Positions 37,801 through 45,778 of a stretch of DNA of 64,000 bases are shown here, one piece after another. Position 1 is the stretch's first letter, and the number at the start of each line of letters is the position of its first letter. The stretch is from Variovorax sp. N23 (lineage in GTDB: Bacteria > Pseudomonadota > Gammaproteobacteria > Burkholderiales > Burkholderiaceae_C), in the NCBI RefSeq assembly GCF_025486315.1, contig NZ_JAOOPY010000001.1:62001-126000 (forward strand). The letters are read 5' to 3'. The translations under genes and the position numbers were made by a program. The notes below the pieces were generated by a model. The model was not told the DNA's origin, searched no databases, and worked only from the letters and a program-made list of their open reading frames with translations.

Positions 37801-40800
37801 GCCCTGCTTGGTCACGTACACCGAGCTTGCGGCCTGGCTCTCGCGGCCTTCCTTGTCGGTGGCGGTGGCGATGAGCTCGACCTGGCCGGCTTCCTTCAGC
37901 GCCGCCTCGCACAGCACCAGGCCGCGCGAGTCGCTGTTGCCGCTGCACACCGTGCCCAGTTCCTTCACCTCGGTCTTGTTGTCGTAGGTGTAGAAGCCGC
38001 CGACCATGCGCTTGCGGCTGGTGGTCGTGATGCGCGCGATGGCGTTCACCTTCACCTTGGCGTCGGCCACCGGCTTGCCGGCGAGGTCGAGCGCCAGCGC
38101 CTGGAACTTGAGCTTCTTGTCGGTCGAGATCCAGCCTTCGGTCTTGAGGCCGGCGATGACCGACGCGGGCCACAGCGTCTGCGTGCTGCGGAGGGTCTGC
38201 ACTTCGCCGTTGGGGTCGGAATAGGTGGCTTCGATCAGCAGCTCGCGCGGCGTCGCCTTGGCCAGCGGCACCTTGTCGATGGTGAGCTTGCCGGCGCCGT
38301 TGCGGTCGAGCGTGAGCGGCAGCTTGTCGGCGATCACGCGGGTGTCGTCCGCCGACGAGGCCTCCTCGTCGGCGTCGGACGCGGCCTGGTCGTCGCGCTT
38401 GCGCGGCGGCGAGAAGCTGAAGCTGTCGTAGTCGGCGAAGTCCAGGCGCTTGCCGCGCACCATGGCCGACACGCGCACCGGCAGGTTCGCGGCGCCGCCG
38501 CCGGCCACGTAGTTGATCTGCACGTCGGTCGGCAGCGCGGTGATGGCGACCAGCGGCTTCTTGTCGCTCGGCGTCACGCGGCCTTCGAGCACCGGCAGGC
38601 GGAATTCCTCGACGCGGAACATGCCCGTGCCGTAGCTGCGGCGGCCGTCCTCGTCGTCCGCCTTGTCCTTGCCGCTGCGCAGTTCGACCTGGTAGACGCC
38701 CAGCTTGGCGGCCGGTGGAATCGCGAAGGTGTTGGCTGCGCTCCGCCCGCCGGTGCCGGTCTTGCGCCAGTCGATCGCCTGCGTGAACTGCTGGCCGCTG
38801 CCCACATGCGTGATCACCAGCGTGTCGGGCAGCGTCTCGGGCACACCGAAGCCCTTGCTGGTCTGGGTGCGGATCAGATGCTTCATCGACACGGTTTCAC
38901 CGACGCGGAACAGCGTGCGGTCGAACACCGTGTGCGCGACGCGGTCGGGCTCGGGTTCCTGGCTGGTCGGCACGTTGAAGCGCCAGGGCTCGATGCCGCG
39001 CTGCCAGTCGCTCCAGGTGAAGGCCAGGTCTTCGACCGGCTTGGCGTTCTTGTCGCCGGCGTCGCTGAGCGTCGCGCGCGCGCTGACGAAGTAGGCGTCG
39101 CTGCTGTACTCGTTCTCGGTGTTGCAGCTCGGCGGCGTGGAAGAGATGCCTTCCAGCGTGACGACCCCGTTCGCCCCGGTCGTGCCCCGCGCCACCTCGC
39201 GGCCGCGGCAGTCCGACACCCGCACCGCGGCGTTGGGCACCACCTGGCCCTTGTCGAGCGTGGTGACCCAGGCCACCGCGTTCTCGCGGCCCAGCTTGAA
39301 GTGCACCGCGAGGTTGGTGGCCAGGGCCGTGGTGCGCACGTACATCGTGCGGCCGTTGCCGTAGCGCTCGTCGAGCAGCGATTCGCCCAGCTTCTGCGAG
39401 GCGATCTCCAGCACGTGGAAGCCCGGCGTGAGCGGGATGCCGATCACCTCGAAGGGACGCTCGTTCACGTTCTGGCCGCTTTCGACCTTCGGCATGTCGA
39501 GCGTCTTCACGCCGGCCTGGCCGCCGAGCAGCGACACCATGCGTGTCTGCACGCTGTCGCGGTTGTCCCGGTCGATCACCTTCGGCAGCGGCGCCTTCAC
39601 GTCGCGCGCGGCGACCGAGCGATTCACCGAGTAGCCGTCGTAGCGGCGCACCTTGCGGAACCACGCGATGATCTCCGCGTCGGTCGTCGGGTTGAGGTCG
39701 CTCACCTTGCCGGGCGTGAGCGCCTGCACCTGCAGGGCCGGCTCCACGCGGCGCACCGTCACCGGCATCATCGCGACGCCGCCGGGCTCGGCCAGGCGCT
39801 CGATCACGCCGAAGGGCGAGGCCGCGAACTTGGCCAGCGGCGGCATCGCGCCGGTGGCGGTGGCCAGCGGGAAGCTGTCGGGCGCGCCGAGCGGGCGGCC
39901 AGAGGCGTCCTCGAAGGAGGAGGGCAGCGTCACGCTGAACTTCGTGTTCTCGGGGAAGGGCGGCTGGAAGCTCAGGCCGTTGACGACGGCGTCGTCGTTG
40001 CCGCTGTCCTCGTCGACCTTCGGCTCGATCGTCTTGCCGCCGCCGCCCACGCGGATCTGCGCGGCCATCTTGCGGGTGACGGGCGCGTTGAAGCGCAGTT
40101 CCATCGGGCGCAGCGGCAGGCAGGCGGCCTGCGCGTTCTCGCGTTCGCAGGTGAAGGTCGCGGCGAAGGGCTCGCGCACGTCGTAGGTGAAGCGCCGCTC
40201 GACCGTGTTGGCCACGCCCGACGGCGTGGCAACGCCCTTGCCGTAGACCAGCTGCATGCGGCTGCCGGCCGTCAGCGTGCGCTTGCACTGCAGCGTGGCG
40301 AAGCGCAGCGGCTCCTTCTGCGCCTGGCGCTCGCGGCCGAAGGCCTTGAGCAAGGCGGTGCGGTCGTCGCCGTCGAGTTGCTTCACCGGGATGCGCTCGC
40401 CCACGCCGTCGGCCACGCACCAGACGTTGTCGCGCACGCTCGCGAGCGTGGCCGGGCCGTTGAGTTCGAGCACGAAGGACTGCTGCTCGTCGATCTTTCC
40501 GTAGCTCGGCTGAATGTTGCGCACGAAGGGGCCACCGGTGCTGAATTCCTGGCGCTGCGGGCCGGTGAGTTCGGCGCCCGCCGGCGACTTGAAGCCGGCC
40601 ACGCGCGTGACCGTGCAGCGCACGCCCGGGGGCAGGTCGTTCTCAAAATCGAAGACCCACTGCTTCTCGCCGGTCCAGCGTGCGGTGCCCTTGCCGGCCT
40701 GCGCGTCGTCGCAGCGGACCGTGTAGGGGGCAGGCGCCTTCGGGTCGCCGAAGTTGACGGCCGCCTGGTCGAACTTGGCGACCACCTGCCGCACCTGCGA

Positions 40801-40905
40801 CACCTCGCCCTGGGGGCTGAGGCTGATGGCCTGAAGGGCCATCGCCGGGAACGTCGCCGCCGCCAGCGTCAGGGCGAGCGCGAGTTTGCTTTTTGTTCTC
40901 TTCAT
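34891..40905 (-). CDS. Bacterial alpha-2-macroglobulin with thioester
   Basis: 2004 residues from ATG at 40905, chosen for the GGAGG nine bases upstream; the frame opens earlier at 40938. A Sec signal ends near FPAMALQ with no lipobox cysteine, unlike the lipoprotein YfhM of E. coli. Repeated beta-sandwich (MG) domains fill the chain. The thioester motif CLEQ is at C1504 in YPFACLEQKTS, inside the helical thioester domain. A proteinase cleaving the bait region would be trapped covalently through this bond. Together with PbpC, such proteins are thought to guard the periplasm when peptidoglycan is damaged. Confidence 0.93.
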   Translation of the reverse strand: MKRTKSKLALALTLAAATFPAMALQAISLSPQGEVSQVRQVVAKFDQAAVNFGDPKAPAPYTVRCDDAQAGKGTARWTGEKQWVFDFENDLPPGVRCTVTRVAGFKSPAGAELTGPQRQEFSTGGPFVRNIQPSYGKIDEQQSFVLELNGPATLASVRDNVWCVADGVGERIPVKQLDGDDRTALLKAFGRERQAQKEPLRFATLQCKRTLTAGSRMQLVYGKGVATPSGVANTVERRFTYDVREPFAATFTCERENAQAACLPLRPMELRFNAPVTRKMAAQIRVGGGGKTIEPKVDEDSGNDDAVVNGLSFQPPFPENTKFSVTLPSSFEDASGRPLGAPDSFPLATATGAMPPLAKFAASPFGVIERLAEPGGVAMMPVTVRRVEPALQVQALTPGKVSDLNPTTDAEIIAWFRKVRRYDGYSVNRSVAARDVKAPLPKVIDRDNRDSVQTRMVSLLGGQAGVKTLDMPKVESGQNVNERPFEVIGIPLTPGFHVLEIASQKLGESLLDERYGNGRTMYVRTTALATNLAVHFKLGRENAVAWVTTLDKGQVVPNAAVRVSDCRGREVARGTTGANGVVTLEGISSTPPSCNTENEYSSDAYFVSARATLSDAGDKNAKPVEDLAFTWSDWQRGIEPWRFNVPTSQEPEPDRVAHTVFDRTLFRVGETVSMKHLIRTQTSKGFGVPETLPDTLVITHVGSGQQFTQAIDWRKTGTGGRSAANTFAIPPAAKLGVYQVELRSGKDKADDEDGRRSYGTGMFRVEEFRLPVLEGRVTPSDKKPLVAITALPTDVQINYVAGGGAANLPVRVSAMVRGKRLDFADYDSFSFSPPRKRDDQAASDADEEASSADDTRVIADKLPLTLDRNGAGKLTIDKVPLAKATPRELLIEATYSDPNGEVQTLRSTQTLWPASVIAGLKTEGWISTDKKLKFQALALDLAGKPVADAKVKVNAIARITTTSRKRMVGGFYTYDNKTEVKELGTVCSGNSDSRGLVLCEAALKEAGQVELIATATDKEGRESQAASSVYVTKQGELWFGGEDHDRIDVLPEKKNYQPGEVAKFQVRSPFRFSTALVSVEREGVIETHVVQLNGQDPTVSLEVKPEWGPNAYVSVLALRGRLREVPWYSFFTWGFKAPREWWTAFWVEGKEYVAPTALVDLSKPAYRFGLAEIRVGTSAHRIDVKVTSDKPSYPVRGKAQITITGKLPDGKPAAGAEVALAAVDQALLELMPNDSWNLLEAMLQRRSWGVSTSTAQMEIVGRRHYGKKAVPAGGGGGKGQTRELLETLLLWNPSIVLDANGQAVVTVPLNDALTTFKIVAVADMGTGLFGTGQASIQATQDLQIISGLPPLVREDDQFRAQITLRNTTQKAMKVEASPRATLLTLETQTIDIPAGESRELAWNVTAPAQLAQTRAEAILWEIEAKDTVSGARDALKVRQRIVPAVPLTVQQATLVQVDGSFTLDVAPPADALPGRGGLKMSLQPRLAEGMPGVRDWFANYPFACLEQKTSKSIGLRDGKLWQGVVAQLPSYLDSDGLASYFPPRDGESNRGSDILTSYLLAATNEAAAIDPAFALPDDARAPMEQGLIAFVEGRIQREFWSPRKDLDVRKLAALEALSRYGKARGSMVASITIAPNQWPTSAVIDWMQILKRVNDVPQRQQRLDEASNVLKARLSYQGTKVLFSTERDDYWWWLMTNGDVNTARLLLAVMDDPAWKDDIGKLANGFIGRQQNGAWHTTTANLWGGLALDKFSKVFESVPVAGTTTSVLRAPPVGNADSAARTQSVDWSRVERVKTSDAAGAPNQTTWFGAPASPGNLRNNTMFLPWGQPQKETLTVTHEGAGKPWLTLQSVAAIQLKAPFAAGYAIKKTITPVEQATAGKYTRGDVLRVTLEVNASTDMTWVAITDPIPGGATILGSGLGRDSQIATQGEKKSGAGWPAFEERSFESFRSYYEYLPKGVVKMEYTVRLNNVGDFTLPPSRVEAMYAPEMFGEVPNARVKVEAGR

Positions 40906-41037
40906 GCTTTTTCCTCCGAGGAGCGTCGAGATTAGCAAAAGTCGCCGATGGCGCTCCCCGGCCCAGGAGGCGAGAGGGCGTGCGCCTGGTGAGCTCTTGG
41001 GCCGCGAAAACCGAGGGCTCCACTATGATCGGCCGCC

Positions 41038-42282
41038 ATGACTTTGCTGTTGAGCCACCCCGCAGGAAACCAGAATGTGCGGGCCATGCTCGACGCGCTC
41101 CAGACGGCCGGACTGCTGGGCCGCTTCGCCACCACGGTGGCCGCCGACGAGCACAGCCCGCTGCTCAAGCTGATGCCCGCCGGCGCGCGGCGCGAGTGGT
41201 TGCGCCGCCGCTTCGATGTGCCACGCGACAAGCTGCTGCAGCATCCCTGGCGCGAACTGGCGCGGGTGGCGTGCAGCGCGGTCGGCTGGCGCTCGGCGCT
41301 GCGGCACGAACAGGGCTTCGCATCGACCGACGCCATCATCCGGGACTTCGATCGCTTCGTGGCGCACGCCTTGCCGCGCCGGGTCTCGCGCGATGGCCTG
41401 AGCGCCGTGTATGCCTACGAGGACGGCGCGCTCGACACCTTCCGCGCCGCCCGCACGCTGGGCCTCCGGCGCGTGTACGACCTTCCCATCGCCTACTGGG
41501 AACTGGGCCGCCGGCTGCAGCAGGAAGAAGCGGAGCGCCTGCCCGCCTGGGCGCCCACGCTGGGCGGGGGCCTGCTCGATTCGCCGGCCAAGCTCGAGCG
41601 CAAGACGCAGGAGCTCGACCTGGCCGACCTGGTGGTCGTGGCCAGCCACTTCGTGCGCGATTCGCTGCCGGCCTCGGCGGCGCAGAAGGCGGTCGTCATG
41701 TCGCCCTTCGGCTCGCCACCGGTCTGGACCGGCGGATGGTCCGAGGCGGCGCTCGATCCGGCGCGGCCGATGCGGGTGCTGTTCGCCGGCTCCATGGGCC
41801 AGCGCAAGGGCCTGGGCGACCTGCTGCAGGCCATGCGCCTGCTCGGCGGCGAGAACATCGAGCTGGTCGTGATGGGCTCGCCGATGGCCGAGCTCGACTT
41901 CTACCGCCGCGAATACGCCGGCTTCACCCACGAGAAGGGCCGGCCCCACGCCGAGGTGCTGGCGCTGATGCGCAGTTGCGACGTGTTCTGCCTGCCGTCG
42001 ATCGTCGAAGGCCGCGCGCTGGTCATGCAGGAAGCGATGAGCCAGGGGCTGCCGGTCGTCATCACGCCCAACACCGGCGGCGCCGACCTGGTGATCGAGG
42101 GCGAGACCGGCTTCCTGGTGCCGATCCGCGCGCCCGAGCAGATCGCCGCCAGGCTCGCCTGGCTCAACCAGCACCGGCCCGAACTGGTCGCCATGAAGGA
42201 CAAGGCGGCGCAGCATGCCGCCGGCTACTCGTGGAAGCGCTACGGCGACGTCATCGTCGACGCGATCCGCGCGCTCGACTGA
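41038..42282 (+). CDS. Family 4 glycosyltransferase
   Basis: 414 residues. GT-B fold with a C-terminal nucleotide-sugar half: VLFAGSMGQRKGLGDLLQAM, then LPSIVEGRALVMQEAMSQGLPVV (the E-x7-E donor-binding motif) and NTGGADLVIEGETGFLVP. N-terminal LLLSHPAGNQNVRAML marks the acceptor side. Donor and acceptor are unknown; a surface polysaccharide role is probable. The next gene, opgC, starts 22 bases downstream on the same strand. Confidence 0.85.
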   Translation: MTLLLSHPAGNQNVRAMLDALQTAGLLGRFATTVAADEHSPLLKLMPAGARREWLRRRFDVPRDKLLQHPWRELARVACSAVGWRSALRHEQGFASTDAIIRDFDRFVAHALPRRVSRDGLSAVYAYEDGALDTFRAARTLGLRRVYDLPIAYWELGRRLQQEEAERLPAWAPTLGGGLLDSPAKLERKTQELDLADLVVVASHFVRDSLPASAAQKAVVMSPFGSPPVWTGGWSEAALDPARPMRVLFAGSMGQRKGLGDLLQAMRLLGGENIELVVMGSPMAELDFYRREYAGFTHEKGRPHAEVLALMRSCDVFCLPSIVEGRALVMQEAMSQGLPVVITPNTGGADLVIEGETGFLVPIRAPEQIAARLAWLNQHRPELVAMKDKAAQHAAGYSWKRYGDVIVDAIRALD

Positions 42283-42304
42283 ACCGTCCGCCGCCCGCCT
42301 GCCG

Positions 42305-43501
42305 ATGACGGCCGCACCGCCTTCTGCTGCCGCCGAGCGGCCTGCCTCGACGCGCTACTGGGAGGTCGACGCCCTGCGCGGCCTGATGCTGGTGCTGATG
42401 ACGTTGACGCACCTGCCGTCGCGGCTGACCGACCCGCTGGGCCAGCCCTTCGGCTTCGTGTCGGCGGCCGAGGGCTTCGTGCTGCTGTCGGCCTTCATGG
42501 CCGGGCTGGTCTACACCCGCACCGCCTACCGCGACGGCGTCGACGCGATGCGCCGCGCCTTCTGGCAGCGTGCGCTCAAGATCTACATGGCGCAGGCGGC
42601 CACGCTGCTGTTCCTGTTCACCATCATCGCGGCGCTCGGCCTGCGCATCGACCAGCCGGCCGTCAAGGACCTCATGTCCTACTACCTGACGCAGCCGCGC
42701 CACGCCTTCCTCTACAGCCTGGCCCTGGTCTACGAGCCGCCGCTGCTGGACATCCTGCCGATGTACATCTTCTTCATGCTGCTGAGCCCGTGGGTGCTGG
42801 CCTTCTCGCTGCGGCACGGCTGGGCGGCGGTGGCGCTGGCCAGCACGGGCGTGTGGGCGGCGGCGCAGTTCGGCTTCAGCGAATGGATCTACGCGGGGGT
42901 GGTGCGCTGGACCGGGCTGCCGGTGCCGTTCCAGGAGATGGGCGCCTTCAACGCCTACGCCTGGCAGTTTCTCTGGTTCATGGGGCTCTGGTTGGGCGCC
43001 AGCCGCAGCGCACCCGGTGCACGGCCGCTGCGGCTGCCGCACTGGCTGCTGCTGGGCGCCGCAGCCATCGCGCTCTACGGCCTCTACTGGCGTCATCACG
43101 GCCCCGACGGGCAGGCGCCCTTCGGCGGCGACGCGCAGCTCAACCTGCTGTTCGACAAGTGGCTGCTCGGGCCGCTGCGCCTGGTGAACCTGGTGGCGCT
43201 GGGCGCGCTCGCGATCGGCTTCGGCCCGGCCCTGATGCGGCGCCTGCCGCGGCTGCACGGGCTGGAGGCGATGGGCTCGGCGTCGCTCCCGGTGTTCTGC
43301 GCGCACCTCGTCGCGGTGCTGCTGGTGCTGGCCTTCTACGGCAGCAGCCAGACCGCGCGGCCGCCGTGGGGCGACGCGCTGCTGCTGGCGGTGGTCTTCG
43401 CGGCCCTCTACGCGGTGGCGCGCGCCACGCTGTGGATCGACGCACGCAAGGCTGCGCGGGCGCGGATCAAGGACGCGCAGCCTGTCAGGGATTCGGCCTG
43501 A
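42305..43501 (+). CDS. opgC: OpgC-family membrane protein
   Basis: 398 residues, about ten membrane helices. The start RYWEVDALRGLMLVLMTLTHLPSR and the SAAEGFVLLSAFMAGLVYTR segment are typical of the OpgC family of acyltransferase-3-like proteins, which succinylate periplasmic glucans. The window also encodes a cyclic glucan synthase, a possible maker of its acceptor. Its last 17 bases overlap the convergent SGNH hydrolase gene. Confidence 0.85.
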   Translation: MTAAPPSAAAERPASTRYWEVDALRGLMLVLMTLTHLPSRLTDPLGQPFGFVSAAEGFVLLSAFMAGLVYTRTAYRDGVDAMRRAFWQRALKIYMAQAATLLFLFTIIAALGLRIDQPAVKDLMSYYLTQPRHAFLYSLALVYEPPLLDILPMYIFFMLLSPWVLAFSLRHGWAAVALASTGVWAAAQFGFSEWIYAGVVRWTGLPVPFQEMGAFNAYAWQFLWFMGLWLGASRSAPGARPLRLPHWLLLGAAAIALYGLYWRHHGPDGQAPFGGDAQLNLLFDKWLLGPLRLVNLVALGALAIGFGPALMRRLPRLHGLEAMGSASLPVFCAHLVAVLLVLAFYGSSQTARPPWGDALLLAVVFAALYAVARATLWIDARKAARARIKDAQPVRDSA

Positions 43502-44267
43502 GGGCCGCGGCGGGCACGGCCAGCACGGCCGGCGCTGCCACATGCGCGCCGATGACCGATTGCCACAGCCGGTAGCCGGCCTCGTTCATGTGCAGCCGGT
43601 CGCCCAGGAAGAGTTCGGCACGCGGGCGACCGTCCTCGCCGATCATCGGCGTGAACGTGTCGATGTAGTCGGCGTTGGTCATCGTGTGGATGTAGGCCGC
43701 GATCATGGCGTTGGTGCTGCGGATCTGGGGCAGCAGCGCCTCGCGCGAGGGGCTGGGCTTGACCGAGATGTAGCTGATGCGCGCGCCCGGCAGCGCTTCG
43801 CGCACCGTGTTGGCGAAGCGCGCGAAGCTCTCCATCACCTGCATCGGCGTGCGGCCTTCGGCCAGGTCGTTGTCGCCGGCGTAGACCAGCACATGGCGCG
43901 GCTTGTAGCGCACCACCAGGTCACGGGCGAACAGGCTGCAGTCGGCCATGGTCGAGCCGCCGAAGCCGCGGTTGATGACCACCGGCGACTGACGGAAATC
44001 CTGTGCCAGGTGCTTCCAGAAGCGGATGGTGGAGCTGCCCACGAACAGCACGCCGTCGGTCGCGGGCGGATTCTCCCTGTCGGCGTTCGCGAAGGCGGCG
44101 AGCGAACCCTGCCAGCGGGCCATCGCGGCCTGGTATTCGGGCGAGGGCGCCACCGCCAGCGCCGCAGGCGGCACCAGGCGCGGCTCGGTCTGCGCCGCGG
44201 CGCCTGTGCCGAACGCGAGGGCGAGACACAGAACAGGGAGGGAGACGGCGGCTTTCATCGAGGGCAT
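43485..44267 (-). CDS. Secreted SGNH/GDSL-type esterase
   Basis: 260 residues from ATG at 44267 (a second ATG at 44258 is equally usable). A Sec signal ends near GAAAQ. Blocks of the SGNH family are all present: FVGSSTIRFW (nucleophile Ser), INRGFGGSTMADC, YAGDNDLAEG (block III Asn) and GDRLHMNEAGYRLW (Asp-His). The pattern fits platelet-activating-factor-acetylhydrolase-like esterases of the periplasm. Substrate unknown; a role in deacylating a glucan or glycan is suggested only by its convergence on opgC. Confidence 0.85.
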   Translation of the reverse strand: MPSMKAAVSLPVLCLALAFGTGAAAQTEPRLVPPAALAVAPSPEYQAAMARWQGSLAAFANADRENPPATDGVLFVGSSTIRFWKHLAQDFRQSPVVINRGFGGSTMADCSLFARDLVVRYKPRHVLVYAGDNDLAEGRTPMQVMESFARFANTVREALPGARISYISVKPSPSREALLPQIRSTNAMIAAYIHTMTNADYIDTFTPMIGEDGRPRAELFLGDRLHMNEAGYRLWQSVIGAHVAAPAVLAVPAAALRPNP

Positions 44268-44407
44268 GGCATTCGGACAACGCGTGGGAGCGGCGTGAGG
44301 TTGGCAAGTTTCGCGCCACGCGGCCAGAAATGGCCATCGGCGTGCAGGCGCGCGGCGTACACGCAACAGCGGCACCGCTCCGGCGCCGTCTGAAACAAGT
44401 TGAAACC

Positions 44408-44413
44408 TATACT
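44408..44413 (+). promoter_or_regulatory. Possible -10 element before the membrane/TPR-like gene
   Basis: TATACT, five of six to consensus, 30 bases before the ATG at 44444, in the 176-base divergent gap. A matching -35 is poor. Confidence 0.3.
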
Positions 44414-44443
44414 GCGCAGCAGTTTTCGGAAGGACCGTCCGCC

Positions 44444-45766
44444 ATGTCTTCACCCGCGCCCGCGACGCCGCGTCCTTTCTGGCACCGGCTCAACACCTTC
44501 TTTGCGTTCCCGTTCCAGCTGCGGCCGCTGGCCTATGCGCTCGTGCTGTCGCTGTGCAGCCTGCTCGCGCAGGTACTGTTCTTCCTTCCGCAGGTGCTGG
44601 CGATCGCCCTGGTCGAACTCGGCATCCTGCTGGCGGCCAGCCGCTACGGCTTCCGCGTCATCGCGCTGGGCTCCCGCGGCATCGTGCGCGCCAGCGACTT
44701 CCCGGGCGAACTCGACGACGACTGGACGAACCTGCCCTGGAAGCTGTTCGCCGTGTCGCTGGTGCAGGGCTTCATCGTCGGCGGTCTGGGGCTGCTGAGC
44801 CCGGTGCTCGCCACGGTGGGGCTGTTCGCGCTGTCCTTCCTGTTCCCGGCGACGGTCATCGTGCTGGTGCAGTCGTGCAGCTTCTGGCAGTCGCTCAACC
44901 CCACCTTTCTCTGGATGACGGTGCGGGCCATCGGCTGGCCCTATGCGCTGCTGTGTCTGTTCCTCTTCCTGCTCAGCACCGGCGCGCAACTGGCGCTCGC
45001 GATGGTGCTTCCGGCCATCAGCCCGTGGCTGGCGCTGCCGATCTTCAACTTCCTGCTCATCTACTTCAGCTGGGTCATGGCGAGCCTGCTGGGCTACGTG
45101 ATGTACCAGAACCATGTCGAACTGGGCATCGACCTGCTGCCCGGCGCCGGTGCCGACGAGCACGAAGCCGACCGTCGCACCCCGGCGCAGATCGCGCGCG
45201 ATGCGGACGATGCCGAGGTCGCACAGTTGGTGACCGACGGCGACGTGATCGGCGCCCTGGCGCTGGCCTACGAGACGCAGCGCACCGCACCCGACGACCT
45301 GGCCGCGCAGCGCCGCTACCACCGCGTGCTGCTGCTCGCGCCCGAGAAGTTGCCTACGCTGCTGGACCATGCACGCCGCTTCGTCCCGCTGCTGATGCGT
45401 CGCGATCTGGCGTCCGAAGCGCTCAAGGTGGCGCGCACCTGCGCCGAACGCGACGCCGCCTTTCAGATCGACGACGGCGACACGGTGCTGGCCTTCGCCC
45501 GGCTCGAATGGCGCGGCGGCGACGCGCGCGCGGCGCTGGCCTGGCTCAAGGGCTTCGACAAGCGCTTCCGTGGCCACGTCGCCATTCCGCAGGTCTACGA
45601 GCTGGCCGCGCGCGTGCTGGTCGAAGGTCTGGCCCGTGCCGACATGGCCAAGCCGATCCTCGCCGTGCTGGAGGCGCGCCACCCCGAGGCGCCGCAGACG
45701 CAGGAGGTGCGCTGGTTGCTGCGCGACCGCGGTGCGCCTGCTGCGCCCCTGGCGCCCGCAGCCTGA
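44444..45766 (+). CDS. Multi-pass membrane protein with helical C-terminal domain
   Basis: 440 residues; GGAAGGA lies upstream of the ATG. I do not recognise a named family with certainty. Residues 1-225 contain about six hydrophobic helices (for example FLFPATVIVLVQSC and LLCLFLFLLSTGAQLALAMVLP). Residues 230-440 are soluble and helical, with repeats of alternating Ala/Leu helices (VIGALALAYETQRTAPDDLAAQRRYHRVLLLAPE) that look TPR-like. The convergent neighbour, a rhomboid with a TPR tail, ends 12 bases away and has the same membrane-plus-TPR plan. Confidence 0.75.
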   Translation: MSSPAPATPRPFWHRLNTFFAFPFQLRPLAYALVLSLCSLLAQVLFFLPQVLAIALVELGILLAASRYGFRVIALGSRGIVRASDFPGELDDDWTNLPWKLFAVSLVQGFIVGGLGLLSPVLATVGLFALSFLFPATVIVLVQSCSFWQSLNPTFLWMTVRAIGWPYALLCLFLFLLSTGAQLALAMVLPAISPWLALPIFNFLLIYFSWVMASLLGYVMYQNHVELGIDLLPGAGADEHEADRRTPAQIARDADDAEVAQLVTDGDVIGALALAYETQRTAPDDLAAQRRYHRVLLLAPEKLPTLLDHARRFVPLLMRRDLASEALKVARTCAERDAAFQIDDGDTVLAFARLEWRGGDARAALAWLKGFDKRFRGHVAIPQVYELAARVLVEGLARADMAKPILAVLEARHPEAPQTQEVRWLLRDRGAPAAPLAPAA

Positions 45767-45778
45767 CCCGTCAACCGT

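Noticed and set aside
35923..40935. 1670-residue open frame opposite the A2M gene
   Set aside because: Same antisense artefact; composition is repetitive RHLAAV-type and no motif is visible, while the A2M frame has signal, thioester and ribosome site.
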